Source of the DNA: Bog-159 sp050008575
GTDB taxonomy: Bacteria; Acidobacteriota; Terriglobia; Bryobacterales; Bryobacteraceae
DNA length: 64,000 nucleotides
NCBI GenBank assembly: GCA_050008575.1
Contig: JBEKMJ010000042.1
Coordinates: 3,262-67,261 of the forward strand
Direction of reading: 5' to 3'
The notes under the pieces: generated by a model
What the model was told of the DNA's origin: nothing
The model's input: the letters and a program-made list of their open reading frames with translations, nothing else
The model's database searches: none
Translations under genes and position numbers: made by a program
Shown: one piece after another, positions 8,932 through 16,468 of the stretch
Layout: each line of letters starts with the position of its first letter
How positions within the stretch are numbered: the stretch's first letter is position 1

Positions 8932-11179
8932 TGAGCTTGAAGACTACGCCGACGGTGTCGTTGCCGCCAGCGGTCGTGGTGCCGTACAGGTTGCCCGCCG
9001 GGTCGAAGATCAGACCAGCGTAGGGGCTGCCGCCATCGGCTCCTCCCGTGAAGGCATGGAGCACAGTCTCCTGGCCGGCCGTATCCAGTTTGTAGACGAC
9101 GCCGTGGCCGTCTACACCGCCCGCCGTAGTGGTGCCATAGAGATTGCCGGCCGCGTCCAGGATCACCCGGGCCTCGGGAAAGCCCCCATCGGCGCCGCCC
9201 GTGAAGGAGTACAGTATCGCAAAATTCCCGGCGGTATCCAGCTTGAAGACGACGCCACCGTTGCCGGGGCCATCGTAGTTGGTGGTTCCGTACAGGTTGC
9301 CTGCGCCGTCGCGGGTCAGGTCCGGGGTGGGCGATCCGGCCTGGGACCCGCCCACGAAGTTGTATAGCACGGTTTCCTGGCCAGACGGATCCAGCTTATA
9401 CACTACGCCCTCGCCGGAGCCGCCACAGCAAGTGGTCCCATACAAGTTGCCGTCCGGGTCCTCGATCACGCCTGAGTATGGGCTGAACCCGCCGGCCACG
9501 GCGTTGAAGCTGTAGAGCACGGTTTCCTGGCCGGACGGATCCACCTTGTACACCACACCCCCGCCCGATGCACCGCCCCATGGAGTAGCTCCGTAGAGGT
9601 TGCCGGCCGAATCGCGGATCACACCCGCGGTCGGGTACGCCCCATCGGGGGAGCCGGTGAAGCTGTGCAGCACCGTTTCGCGGCCGGCCGGATCCAATTT
9701 GTAGACTACACCAGCGCCCGTCGCGCCGCCGTATTGGGTGGTCCCATAGAGGTTGCCGGCGGGGTCGCGGACCACACCCGCCATCGGGTTGGACCCATCC
9801 GCCCCACCGGTGAAACCGTACAGCATCGTGTAGCGGCCGGCGGCGTCCAGTTTGTAAACGGCGCCCGCGTTGGCCGGGCCGCCCTGGTAAGTGGTCCCGT
9901 AAAGGTTGCCTGCCGCATCGCGGACGACACCGGCATACGAGTTGTACCCTACGCCCATCGGGAAGGCGTAGAGCGGCGTTAGCTGGCCTTCCGGATCCAA
10001 CTCATACACAATGCCGGCGCCGGCTGTGCCGCCATTCGCGGTGCCGTACAGATTGCCCGCCGAGTCGCGGGTTACGCCTGCTTGTGGTTGGCTGCCAGCG
10101 GCGCCGCCTGCAAAAGTGTAGAGCACGGTCTCCTGGCCGGACGCGGCCAACTTGTACACCACACCCAGGCCCGCAAAGCTGTCGGCCGCTCCTCCGGAGG
10201 TGGTGCCATAGAGGTTGCCTGCCGGGTCGCGGATCAAATCGCCCGGGCTAGGGGAACCCCCGGCGCCGTTGCCGGTGAAGGAATACAGCGACGTTTCCAC
10301 CCCCGCATTGTCCAGCTTGTATACTGTGCCGAGTCCCAGGCCGGAGCCGCTCTGGAGGGTAGTTCCATAGAGGTTGCCTGCTGCGTCGAGCAGGACACCC
10401 GCTTGGGGAAAGATCCCATCTATCCCGTATGTGAAGCCGTGCAGGACTGTCTCATGGCCAGCCGTATCGACCTTGAATACAGTGCCGCAGCCGAGGTAGC
10501 TACACGCGGTGTCGCCGCCGCCATATTCAGTAGTTCCGTAGAGGTTGCCGGCCGAGTCGCGGGCCAAACCGGCGTAGGGGTTCCGTCCATCGGTCCCACC
10601 CGCGAAACTGTACAGCACCGTGTAATGGCCGGCCGGATCCAGCTTGTACACCACGCCGGAACTTCCGGCGCCGCCATAATAAGTGGTTCCGTAGATATAG
10701 CCCGCAGGGTCGAGCAGGACGCCTGCGATTGGAGCTTTGCCATCGAGCCCGCCGGTGAAGCTGTGCAGGACTGTTTCATTGCCCGACGTGTCGAGTTTGT
10801 ACACGACGCCCATACCCGCCGTGCCGCCAAAGTATGTAGTGCCGTAGAGGTTGCCCTGGGAGTCGCTGACCACGCCTGAGCGGGGATTGGCGCCATCGGC
10901 CTGGCCGGTGAAGCTGTAGAGTACTTTCTGGTGGCCTGCGGCATCCACCTTGAACACTACGCCCTGGTCGTGCGCGCCGCCGTATTCCGTGGTCCCGTAG
11001 ATGTTACCGGCGGGATCGCGGACCAGGTTCCCGCAGGGGTTCGCTCCCGTAGGCGCGGTCAGGAAAGTATGCAGTACGGTTTCGGGGTAGGTGGTCTGCG
11101 ATTGCGCCGTTACCGCGGCTGACGCGAACGTGAGGCAGAGCAGGAGCGGGAGGGTAGGCCCTGACATCGGTGTCGTCAT
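8915..11179 (-). CDS. GloVer tandem-repeat secreted protein (14 repeats)
   Basis: A signal peptide (MSGPTLPLLLCLTFASAAVT) is followed by 14 units of about 50 residues with the core RDPAGNLYGTTEYGG...GVVYKLDxAGxETVLYSFTGG. This is the Gloeobacter/Verrucomicrobia repeat (TIGR03803-like). Fourteen units are compatible with two seven-bladed propellers. The last four residues (GAGS) and the stop codon are encoded by hairpin repeat R3, so the native 3' end seems to have been replaced by the repeat. It is one of three paralogues in the window and the most divergent (start of mature part YPETVLHTFLTAPTGANP). No function is established for the family; a surface or matrix role is inference. Confidence 0.85.
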   Translation of the reverse strand: MTTPMSGPTLPLLLCLTFASAAVTAQSQTTYPETVLHTFLTAPTGANPCGNLVRDPAGNIYGTTEYGGAHDQGVVFKVDAAGHQKVLYSFTGQADGANPRSGVVSDSQGNLYGTTYFGGTAGMGVVYKLDTSGNETVLHSFTGGLDGKAPIAGVLLDPAGYIYGTTYYGGAGSSGVVYKLDPAGHYTVLYSFAGGTDGRNPYAGLARDSAGNLYGTTEYGGGDTACSYLGCGTVFKVDTAGHETVLHGFTYGIDGIFPQAGVLLDAAGNLYGTTLQSGSGLGLGTVYKLDNAGVETSLYSFTGNGAGGSPSPGDLIRDPAGNLYGTTSGGAADSFAGLGVVYKLAASGQETVLYTFAGGAAGSQPQAGVTRDSAGNLYGTANGGTAGAGIVYELDPEGQLTPLYAFPMGVGYNSYAGVVRDAAGNLYGTTYQGGPANAGAVYKLDAAGRYTMLYGFTGGADGSNPMAGVVRDPAGNLYGTTQYGGATGAGVVYKLDPAGRETVLHSFTGSPDGAYPTAGVIRDSAGNLYGATPWGGASGGGVVYKVDPSGQETVLYSFNAVAGGFSPYSGVIEDPDGNLYGTTCCGGSGEGVVYKLDPSGQETVLYNFVGGSQAGSPTPDLTRDGAGNLYGTTNYDGPGNGGVVFKLDTAGNFAILYSFTGGADGGFPEARVILDAAGNLYGTTTAGGVDGHGVVYKLDTAGQETVLHAFTGGADGGSPYAGLIFDPAGNLYGTTTAGGNDTVGVVFKLSGAGS

Positions 11180-11246
11180 GGATCGAGTATGTCACGTTGC
11201 TTCCGAGACAGTGACTGGTTATTTGTAAGGATTTGTAAATCCGGCC

Positions 11247-11288
11247 AGCGGGCCTACGAGGCCCGCGCAGGCTGCGAGCCTGCGCCAC
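11247..11288. repeat. Modular hairpin repeat R4 (half element)
   Basis: Two hairpins, GCGGGCCTACGAGGCCCGC and GCAGGCTGCGAGCCTGC, ending GCCAC. It overlaps the 3' end of rlmN and supplies its stop codon. Confidence 0.8.
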
Positions 11289-12309
11289 TAATTCCCTTTA
11301 ATTGGCCGCACGCGGCGAAGATATCCAAGCCGCGCGGCTTGCGGATAAAGCACCCCATGGACCGCCGCACGATGGTCTGGAAGCTGGCGACGCGCTCGGG
11401 ATCGGGCGTCTCAAACGGAATGCCGGGACCGGGATTCAGCGCGATCAGGTTGACCTTCGCATTCAGGTTGGCCAGCAGCCGCACGACCCGCCGCGCGTCG
11501 GCATCGGTGTCGTTGACGCCTTTGAGCAGCACATATTCGAACGTCAGTTTCTCCCACGGACGCAGGGGATAAGCCTTGCAGGCCGCCAACAAATCCTGCA
11601 AGTGATACTTGCGCGTGATGGGCATCAACTGCTGCCGCATCTCTTCGGTGGAGGCATTCAGCGAGATCGACAACCGGGGACGCACCGGCTCGCGTCCCAA
11701 CTCTTCGATCTTCGGAATGACGCCGGCGGTGGAAACGGTCATGCGCCGCGGCGGAATGCCGACGCCTTCGGTGTCCGTCAACAAGCGCGTGGCCTTCAGC
11801 ACATTGGCCAGATTCAACAGCGGCTCGCCCTGCCCCATCATGACGATGTTGAGGCGCGTGGAGTCCTCCAGCAAGCCGTTGTCGCGCGCTACCAGCAGCA
11901 CCTGTCCGACGATCTCGCCCGCGGTGAGGTTGCGCTCCAGTCCCATGAGCGCGGTCATGCAGAACTTGCAATCCACGGGACAGCCCACCTGGCTTGAAAT
12001 GCAGATGGTGTCGCGCCCGGCCTCGGGCATGAGCACGGTCTCGACGGTGCGGCCGTCTTCCAGGCGCAGCAGGTACCGCCGCGTGCCGTCGGTGGATTCG
12101 AAACGTTGGGCGATCTCCGGCAGGCCCACGCGGCGCGGACCGCTCAATTCAAGCCGCAGCGCGGCAGGCAGAGTGGTCACTTGCACCAGGTCGGCCACTC
12201 TCCGCCGGTACAAAGCAGTGTAGATTTGTTTGGCGCGGAACTGCGGATGGCCGGGCCCCAGAGCTTCCCGAATGTCGGTCAGTTCCATGCCCAGTAGAGA
12301 CTCTGACAT
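11254..12309 (-). CDS. rlmN: Dual-specificity 23S rRNA/tRNA adenine-C2 methyltransferase (radical SAM)
   Basis: RlmN methylates C2 of A2503 in 23S rRNA and A37 in some tRNAs in the cytoplasm, using a radical SAM cluster. The family signature is complete: the cluster motif CPVDCKFC near residue 107, the glycine-rich MMGQGEPLLN, LSISLNASTEEMR, FEYVLLKGVNDT, and the C-terminal FAACGQLKG with the second catalytic cysteine. The upstream part (ELTDIREALGPGHPQFRAKQI) is the normal N-terminal helical domain. Length is typical apart from the last ten residues (GAGSQPARAS), which are translated from hairpin repeat R4. Identification is secure; the tail is probably neutral. Confidence 0.97.
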   Translation of the reverse strand: MSESLLGMELTDIREALGPGHPQFRAKQIYTALYRRRVADLVQVTTLPAALRLELSGPRRVGLPEIAQRFESTDGTRRYLLRLEDGRTVETVLMPEAGRDTICISSQVGCPVDCKFCMTALMGLERNLTAGEIVGQVLLVARDNGLLEDSTRLNIVMMGQGEPLLNLANVLKATRLLTDTEGVGIPPRRMTVSTAGVIPKIEELGREPVRPRLSISLNASTEEMRQQLMPITRKYHLQDLLAACKAYPLRPWEKLTFEYVLLKGVNDTDADARRVVRLLANLNAKVNLIALNPGPGIPFETPDPERVASFQTIVRRSMGCFIRKPRGLDIFAACGQLKGISGAGSQPARAS

Positions 12310-12393
12310 CTGATTCGATTATGGCACGCGGCAGCGCATGGCGCTGGCCCGGGAGACTCAGGCTTCAGCCCGTGCCTGGAGATTGGCCCTATG

Positions 12394-12509
12394 GTGGGGC
12401 AGGCTCGCAGCCTGCGGCGGCCTCGTAGGCCGCCTGCCTCGAAGCTCTGGCTGGCTTCTTGGTGGCACAGGCTTCAGCCTGTGCACGGCAGCGCATGGCG
12501 CTGCCCCAC
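12394..12509. repeat. Modular hairpin repeat R5
   Basis: Bounded by GTGGGGC and GCCCCAC. Inside are GCAGGCTCGCAGCCTGC, GGCGGCCTCGTAGGCCGCC and CACAGGCTTCAGCCTGTG. Related remnants (CTCAGGCTTCAGCCCGTG) lie at about 12355-12375. It separates the promoter side of rlmN from the 3' end of the DinB-like gene. Confidence 0.8.
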
Positions 12510-12517
12510 GGCAGGCT

Positions 12518-12988
12518 TTAAACGCTATGGGAGCGCGCCAACTGCGCCGCGGCGATGGCTTGTCCCAAATGACGCTGGGTATGTTCGGCGATGTGCACGA
12601 GCAAACCGATCACTGTGGTTGGCAAGCGCTTGCGTCCCACCCAGCGCGGGTCGGGGAACGTTGCCGGATCGATTGCGCGGATGACGCGCTCGGCCTGCCG
12701 CAGCGCCGCGTCGACGGCGGCCAATAGATCCTCGAGGCTTGCGCCAGGCTCCATTTCCGCCGCCAGCGCGGCCATCTGCGCCACATCCAGCGGCCGCCCC
12801 GCGAGATAGGTTGACAGGCGATCCACGCTGCCGGCGATGTGCTTTAGCTGAAAGCCCAGCGGCGCGAGTCCATGCGGACGCGCCCACACCTGGCCGAAGG
12901 TGAGTCCCGCGGTGTGCCGCGCCAGATCCTCGCGGGTCTGCTGAAATCCGAATAGGGCCGCCGCGAGCGCCGGATGCAGTTGCGGCAA
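12518..12988 (-). CDS. DinB-like metal-binding four-helix protein
   Basis: The translated region has the DinB/YfiT-type pattern: one histidine in GFQLKHIAGSVDRL and two in VIGLLVHIAEHTQRHLGQ, spaced like the metal triad of this superfamily. Members include thiol transferases and stress-induced proteins; the substrate cannot be told from sequence. The start is uncertain. There is no in-frame ATG near the expected N-terminus, so I chose TTG 12988 (156 aa, a normal family length). A CTG overlapping the stop of the upstream gene (13022-13024) would allow translational coupling. It lies immediately downstream of the two-repeat secreted protein gene and is probably cotranscribed with it. Confidence 0.7.
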   Translation of the reverse strand: MPQLHPALAAALFGFQQTREDLARHTAGLTFGQVWARPHGLAPLGFQLKHIAGSVDRLSTYLAGRPLDVAQMAALAAEMEPGASLEDLLAAVDAALRQAERVIRAIDPATFPDPRWVGRKRLPTTVIGLLVHIAEHTQRHLGQAIAAAQLARSHSV

Positions 12989-13020
12989 CGGTCCGCGCAG
13001 CCACGGTTCGGGAAACGCGC

Positions 13021-13758
13021 TCAGTTCTTTTTCTCGTCTTTGGAATCGGCCTTCTTGCGCTGCATGGTGAGCGGCAGGCTGCCTCCGCCCTGGCTCCATG
13101 TCCCGGTCAGCGTGGAAGCATCTTTGTTCAACGCGCCTTCGTAGGCGCCACCGACCGCCTTGATGTCCATCTTCACGGTGTCTCCCGTGCGCGCAATGCT
13201 CTGGACGGCCAGGCCGTTGACGCCCTGATCGAGACTGTCCACCGCACCGGCAATACTGCCGTCGGCTTTCTTGGTGAAATTGAAGCGCAGATGAAGCTGG
13301 GTGCCATTGGCGTCGAGCACGCCTTCCCAGACGCCTTCGAGCACTTGCACGTCGCCGGTGTTGGCGGGCGCGGCTTTCTCCACCGCCCTCGGCTCGGATT
13401 TCCATTTCAGGTTCAGCGGAATCGCCTGGCCTCCCTGAGTAAAGGAGCCGGAGACGCTCTTGCCATCCTCGGAGAGCTTGCCGTCAAAATGCGGGTCGCC
13501 TGGACCCGGCATGGGGAAGCCGATGGCGGCGCCGTCCACCTTGACGTCACTGAGCGGCAGCCCGGATATCCCTTGAATTGGAACATCCATCTCCACGGCC
13601 CATTTGTCGCCGTCGCGATGCAGGTTGAAGACGAAGCCTATCTCTCCATTCGGCGTCGAGAGTGAGCCTTCCCAAACGCCCGCGGGATTTGTGGCTGCCA
13701 GTACGGCGGCGGGCGCCAGCATTAACAAGCCGGCGAATATTGCGATGTATCGTTTCAT
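13021..13758 (-). CDS. Secreted protein with two tandem beta-rich repeats, function unknown
   Basis: A clear signal peptide (MKRYIAIFAGLLMLAPAAVLA) is followed by two homologous halves. Both begin with a WEG motif (GVWEGSLSTPNGEIGFVFNL at about residue 27; GVWEGVLDANGTQLHLRFNF at about 143). Both end with a Gly-Ser-Thr-rich strand pair (SVSGSFTQGGQAIPLNLKWK; LTGTWSQGGGSLPLTMQRKK). This type of domain is often found at the N-terminus of secreted alpha/beta hydrolases, but no hydrolase follows here. AGGAG precedes the ATG. The C-terminus is lysine-rich. Periplasmic or extracellular location is inferred; no ligand or activity can be assigned. Confidence 0.7.
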   Translation of the reverse strand: MKRYIAIFAGLLMLAPAAVLAATNPAGVWEGSLSTPNGEIGFVFNLHRDGDKWAVEMDVPIQGISGLPLSDVKVDGAAIGFPMPGPGDPHFDGKLSEDGKSVSGSFTQGGQAIPLNLKWKSEPRAVEKAAPANTGDVQVLEGVWEGVLDANGTQLHLRFNFTKKADGSIAGAVDSLDQGVNGLAVQSIARTGDTVKMDIKAVGGAYEGALNKDASTLTGTWSQGGGSLPLTMQRKKADSKDEKKN

Positions 13759-14087
13759 GCGAACTCCTGAAAGGATTGTAGCAGCACGCGCGGCCGGTCT
13801 TTGTCAAACACGACGAGTGCAGCCCTGCTCGAATTGCATCGGAGGTTTTCATCATGAATTGGAACGAAGTCGAAGGCAAATGGAATCAATTAAAAGGATC
13901 GGTTCGCGAGAAGTTTGGCAAAGCTGACCGACGATGACATTCAGGCGATCGCCGGTAAAAAAGACCAGTTCCTCGGCAAGCTGCAGGAACGATGCGGCAT
14001 GGCCCGGGCGCAAGCCGAGAAAGAATTGGACACCTGGCTGCACAGCCAACACGAAACCGAGGCACCGCGTACCCGCTCAAGCGGCGG

Positions 14088-14133
14088 CGGGGCGGGTCTG
14101 GAGACCCGCCGCAGGCGTAGACGCCTGCCCCAC
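14088..14133. repeat. Modular hairpin repeat R6 (half element)
   Basis: Two adjoining hairpins, GCGGGTCTGGAGACCCGC and GCAGGCGTAGACGCCTGC, ending CCCCAC. It overlaps the 3' extension of the CsbD-like frame. Confidence 0.8.
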
Positions 14134-14176
14134 CAAATGGCCAATCTCCAGCGGCGGCGCATGGCGGCGCCCACTA

Positions 14177-14199
14177 AGTACAGTGTGCGTTCCTGTACT
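14177..14199. promoter_or_regulatory. Inverted repeat AGTACAG-N9-CTGTACT upstream of GloVer gene
   Basis: A perfect 7-bp-arm inverted repeat with a nine-base spacer ends eight bases before the ATG of the GloVer gene at 14208. It could be an operator or an mRNA hairpin that masks initiation, since no Shine-Dalgarno sequence is visible there. The 12-mer CCCACTAAGTAC overlapping its left edge (14170-14181) recurs at about 37960-37971 in the region 3 promoter element. Confidence 0.35.
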
Positions 14200-14207
14200 A
14201 TAGCTAG

Positions 14208-16406
14208 ATGACATTCGGTGGATCGCGGGTGCTCGCGTGCGCTTTGGCGGCGATTGGGGCAGCACAGGCACAGACGGCCATCGAGCATGTGATCCACAGT
14301 TTCGGAAACTTCCCGCGCGGCGCGAACCCGTACGGGACGTTGACTCGCGACGCAGCCAACAACCTTTACGGGACGACTTATCAGGGCGGCGCGGCGAATG
14401 CGGGTGTGGTATTCGAACTGGATGCATCGGGCCAACAGACGGTTTTGTACAGTTTCACCGGCGGCGCCGATGGGGCGAATCCCTACGCCGGGGTGATTCA
14501 CGCCTTCGACGGCAGTCTCTACGGGACCACCTGTCTGGGAGGAGCCGCGAACGCCGGCGTGGTGTACAAGGTGGACCCCGCCGGACACGAGAAAGTGCTC
14601 TACAGCTTTACAGGCGGCGCGGATGGGGCCCATCCCTATGCCGGGCTGATGGCCGACTCAGCCGGCAATTTGTACGGGACCACCGCGAGCGGCGGCACGG
14701 CGAACGCCGGTGTGGTCTACAAGCTGGACCCGTCCGGCCATTTGACGGTGCTGTACACCTTCACAGGCAGGGCCGATGGAGGCAGCCCGTACGGCGGCGT
14801 GATTGCCGATGCGGCCGGCAATCTTTACGGAACCACGCGCGGAGGCGGCACAGGCAAGGCCGGCGTGGTCTATAAACTGGACCCGTCGGGGCGGGAAACC
14901 GTGCTGCATACTTTCGGCGCGCCGCATGCGGGCGAGGCGCCATCGGCCGGTGTCGTTCGCGACGCGGCCGGCAATCTCTACGGGACCGCTACCAACGTGG
15001 TGTTCAAGCTGGATGCGGAAGGCCAGTACACGGTGCTGACGGATTTTCCAACCTGGACCACGGGGGGCGAGGCGTCGGCGGGCGTGTTTCTGGACGCGGC
15101 GGGCAACCTTTACGGCACTACCGACATGGTCATGGGGCAGGTTCCCACGCTGGCGCCCTTTGGCGCGGTCTATGAACTGGATACTCGCGGCCACTTGACG
15201 GTGCTTTACGACTTTCCGGGGGCATCCGAGGCGGGCGACCTGACATTCGAGGCCAACCCGGGTGTGATTGTGGACCCTGCAGGCAATGTTTATGGGGCTA
15301 CATCCTACGGGGGCGTATCGGGCATGCTGTACGAAGTGGATACGGCCAAGCAGGAGACGACGCTCTATAGTTTCTCGGGTGCGCCGGGAGGGTCTCTGCC
15401 GTTTGGAGGCGTGATCGGCGATGCGGCAGGGGATCTGTGGGGAACGGCGGGCAATGGGGGCGCGGCGAACGCGGGCGTGTTGTATGAGGTGAACGCGGCG
15501 GGCCAGGAGATCGTGCTGCACAGCTTCGCGGACGGCGTCGGCATGGGAGTGGCGCGCGACTCCGCGGGGAACCTGTATGGGACGGCTGGCTTCGGCACCT
15601 TAGGCGAGGTGTACAAAGTGGACCCATCCGGCCAGTACACGGTGTTGTACCAGTTCACGGGCGGGGCGGATGGAACCGGCTCCAACGGCGTGCTCGTGGA
15701 CCCGGCCGGCAACGTGTTCGGGAGCGCGGGTGGCGGCGCGGCGGGAGCGGGACTGCTGTTTAAGCTGGATGCCTCCGGCCATTATGCGGTGCTATATACC
15801 TTCACCGGCGGCGGGGACGGGAGCGATCCTAATCCGGGTCTGATCCGGGATCCCTGGGGCAATCTCTACGGAACCACGTTCCGCGGCGGCGCGGCGGGCG
15901 CGGGCGTGCTCTTCGAACTGGAAGCGGCGGGCCAATTTAGGGTGCTGCACAGTTTCGCGGGCTTTGGGCCGGGCGGTGGGAATCCCTTTGCGGGAGTGAT
16001 CCGCGACCCGCAAGGCAACCTGTATGGGACCACGGTGAACTATGGCGTGGGAGGGGGGGGCGTGGTGTATGAGTTGGGGGCGTCCGGCGATTACAAGGTG
16101 CTGTACAGCTTCAATTATGGGGCGGATGGGGGCGCGCCGTTCGGGGGTGTGGTGCGCGACGCGGCCGGCAATCTCTATGGGACGACCACCGGGGGCGGAG
16201 AAAAAGGCTGCTTTATTAGCTGCGGCGTGGTGTACAAGTTGGATCCGTCCGGTAATGAGACGGTGCTGCACAGCTTCACGGGCGGCGTCGACGGGAGCTA
16301 TCCGTACGCGGGAGTGATGCTCGATGCGGCGGGCAATTTGTACGGCACTACTGTATTTGGCGGCGCGGCGGAGGCTGGCGTGCTTTACAAGATCACGTTC
16401 CAGTGA
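14208..16406 (+). CDS. GloVer tandem-repeat secreted protein (14 repeats)
   Basis: The signal peptide SRVLACALAAIGAAQA is followed by the mature start EHVIHSFGNFPRGANPYG. Fourteen GloVer units with the core GNLYGTTxxGG...GVVYKLDPSGxxTVLYSFTGG then follow; some are degenerate (GDLWGTAGNGG, GNVFGSAGGG). The signal peptide and first repeats are closest to the broken paralogue at 22308-24599, with which this gene forms an inverted duplicate. There is no clear ribosome site before ATG 14208. It converges on the 884-aa gene, with hairpin R7 between them. Predicted extracellular; function unknown. Confidence 0.85.
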   Translation: MTFGGSRVLACALAAIGAAQAQTAIEHVIHSFGNFPRGANPYGTLTRDAANNLYGTTYQGGAANAGVVFELDASGQQTVLYSFTGGADGANPYAGVIHAFDGSLYGTTCLGGAANAGVVYKVDPAGHEKVLYSFTGGADGAHPYAGLMADSAGNLYGTTASGGTANAGVVYKLDPSGHLTVLYTFTGRADGGSPYGGVIADAAGNLYGTTRGGGTGKAGVVYKLDPSGRETVLHTFGAPHAGEAPSAGVVRDAAGNLYGTATNVVFKLDAEGQYTVLTDFPTWTTGGEASAGVFLDAAGNLYGTTDMVMGQVPTLAPFGAVYELDTRGHLTVLYDFPGASEAGDLTFEANPGVIVDPAGNVYGATSYGGVSGMLYEVDTAKQETTLYSFSGAPGGSLPFGGVIGDAAGDLWGTAGNGGAANAGVLYEVNAAGQEIVLHSFADGVGMGVARDSAGNLYGTAGFGTLGEVYKVDPSGQYTVLYQFTGGADGTGSNGVLVDPAGNVFGSAGGGAAGAGLLFKLDASGHYAVLYTFTGGGDGSDPNPGLIRDPWGNLYGTTFRGGAAGAGVLFELEAAGQFRVLHSFAGFGPGGGNPFAGVIRDPQGNLYGTTVNYGVGGGGVVYELGASGDYKVLYSFNYGADGGAPFGGVVRDAAGNLYGTTTGGGEKGCFISCGVVYKLDPSGNETVLHSFTGGVDGSYPYAGVMLDAAGNLYGTTVFGGAAEAGVLYKITFQ

Positions 16407-16416
16407 CGCTGGCGCG

Positions 16417-16464
16417 CCCCGGAGCGGGCCTGCGAGGCCCGCGCAGGCTACGAGCCTGCCCCAC
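16417..16464. repeat. Modular hairpin repeat R7 (half element)
   Basis: GCGGGCCTGCGAGGCCCGC followed by GCAGGCTACGAGCCTGC and CCCAC, filling the gap between two convergent genes. It is a plausible bidirectional terminator. Confidence 0.8.
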
Positions 16465-16468
16465 GAAG

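Larger units (their letters stand above)
13854..14211 (+). pseudogene. CsbD-like small stress protein, frameshifted by one base
   Basis: ATG 13854 lies eight bases after GGAGG. The first 22 codons read MNWNEVEGKWNQLKGSVREK, the classic CsbD start. At 13919 the run GGCAAAGCTGACC has one A too many. Removing it joins to KLTDDDIQAIAGKKDQFLGK and the rest of the domain, followed by an amphipathic helix (ARAQAEKELDTWL). As read, the first frame stops after 28 codons. CsbD-like proteins are abundant, general-stress-induced and of unknown mechanism. The shifted frame runs on through hairpin repeat R6 to 14211, adding an arginine-rich tail that is unlikely to be native. This may be a sequencing error rather than a true pseudogene. 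Confidence 0.75.
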
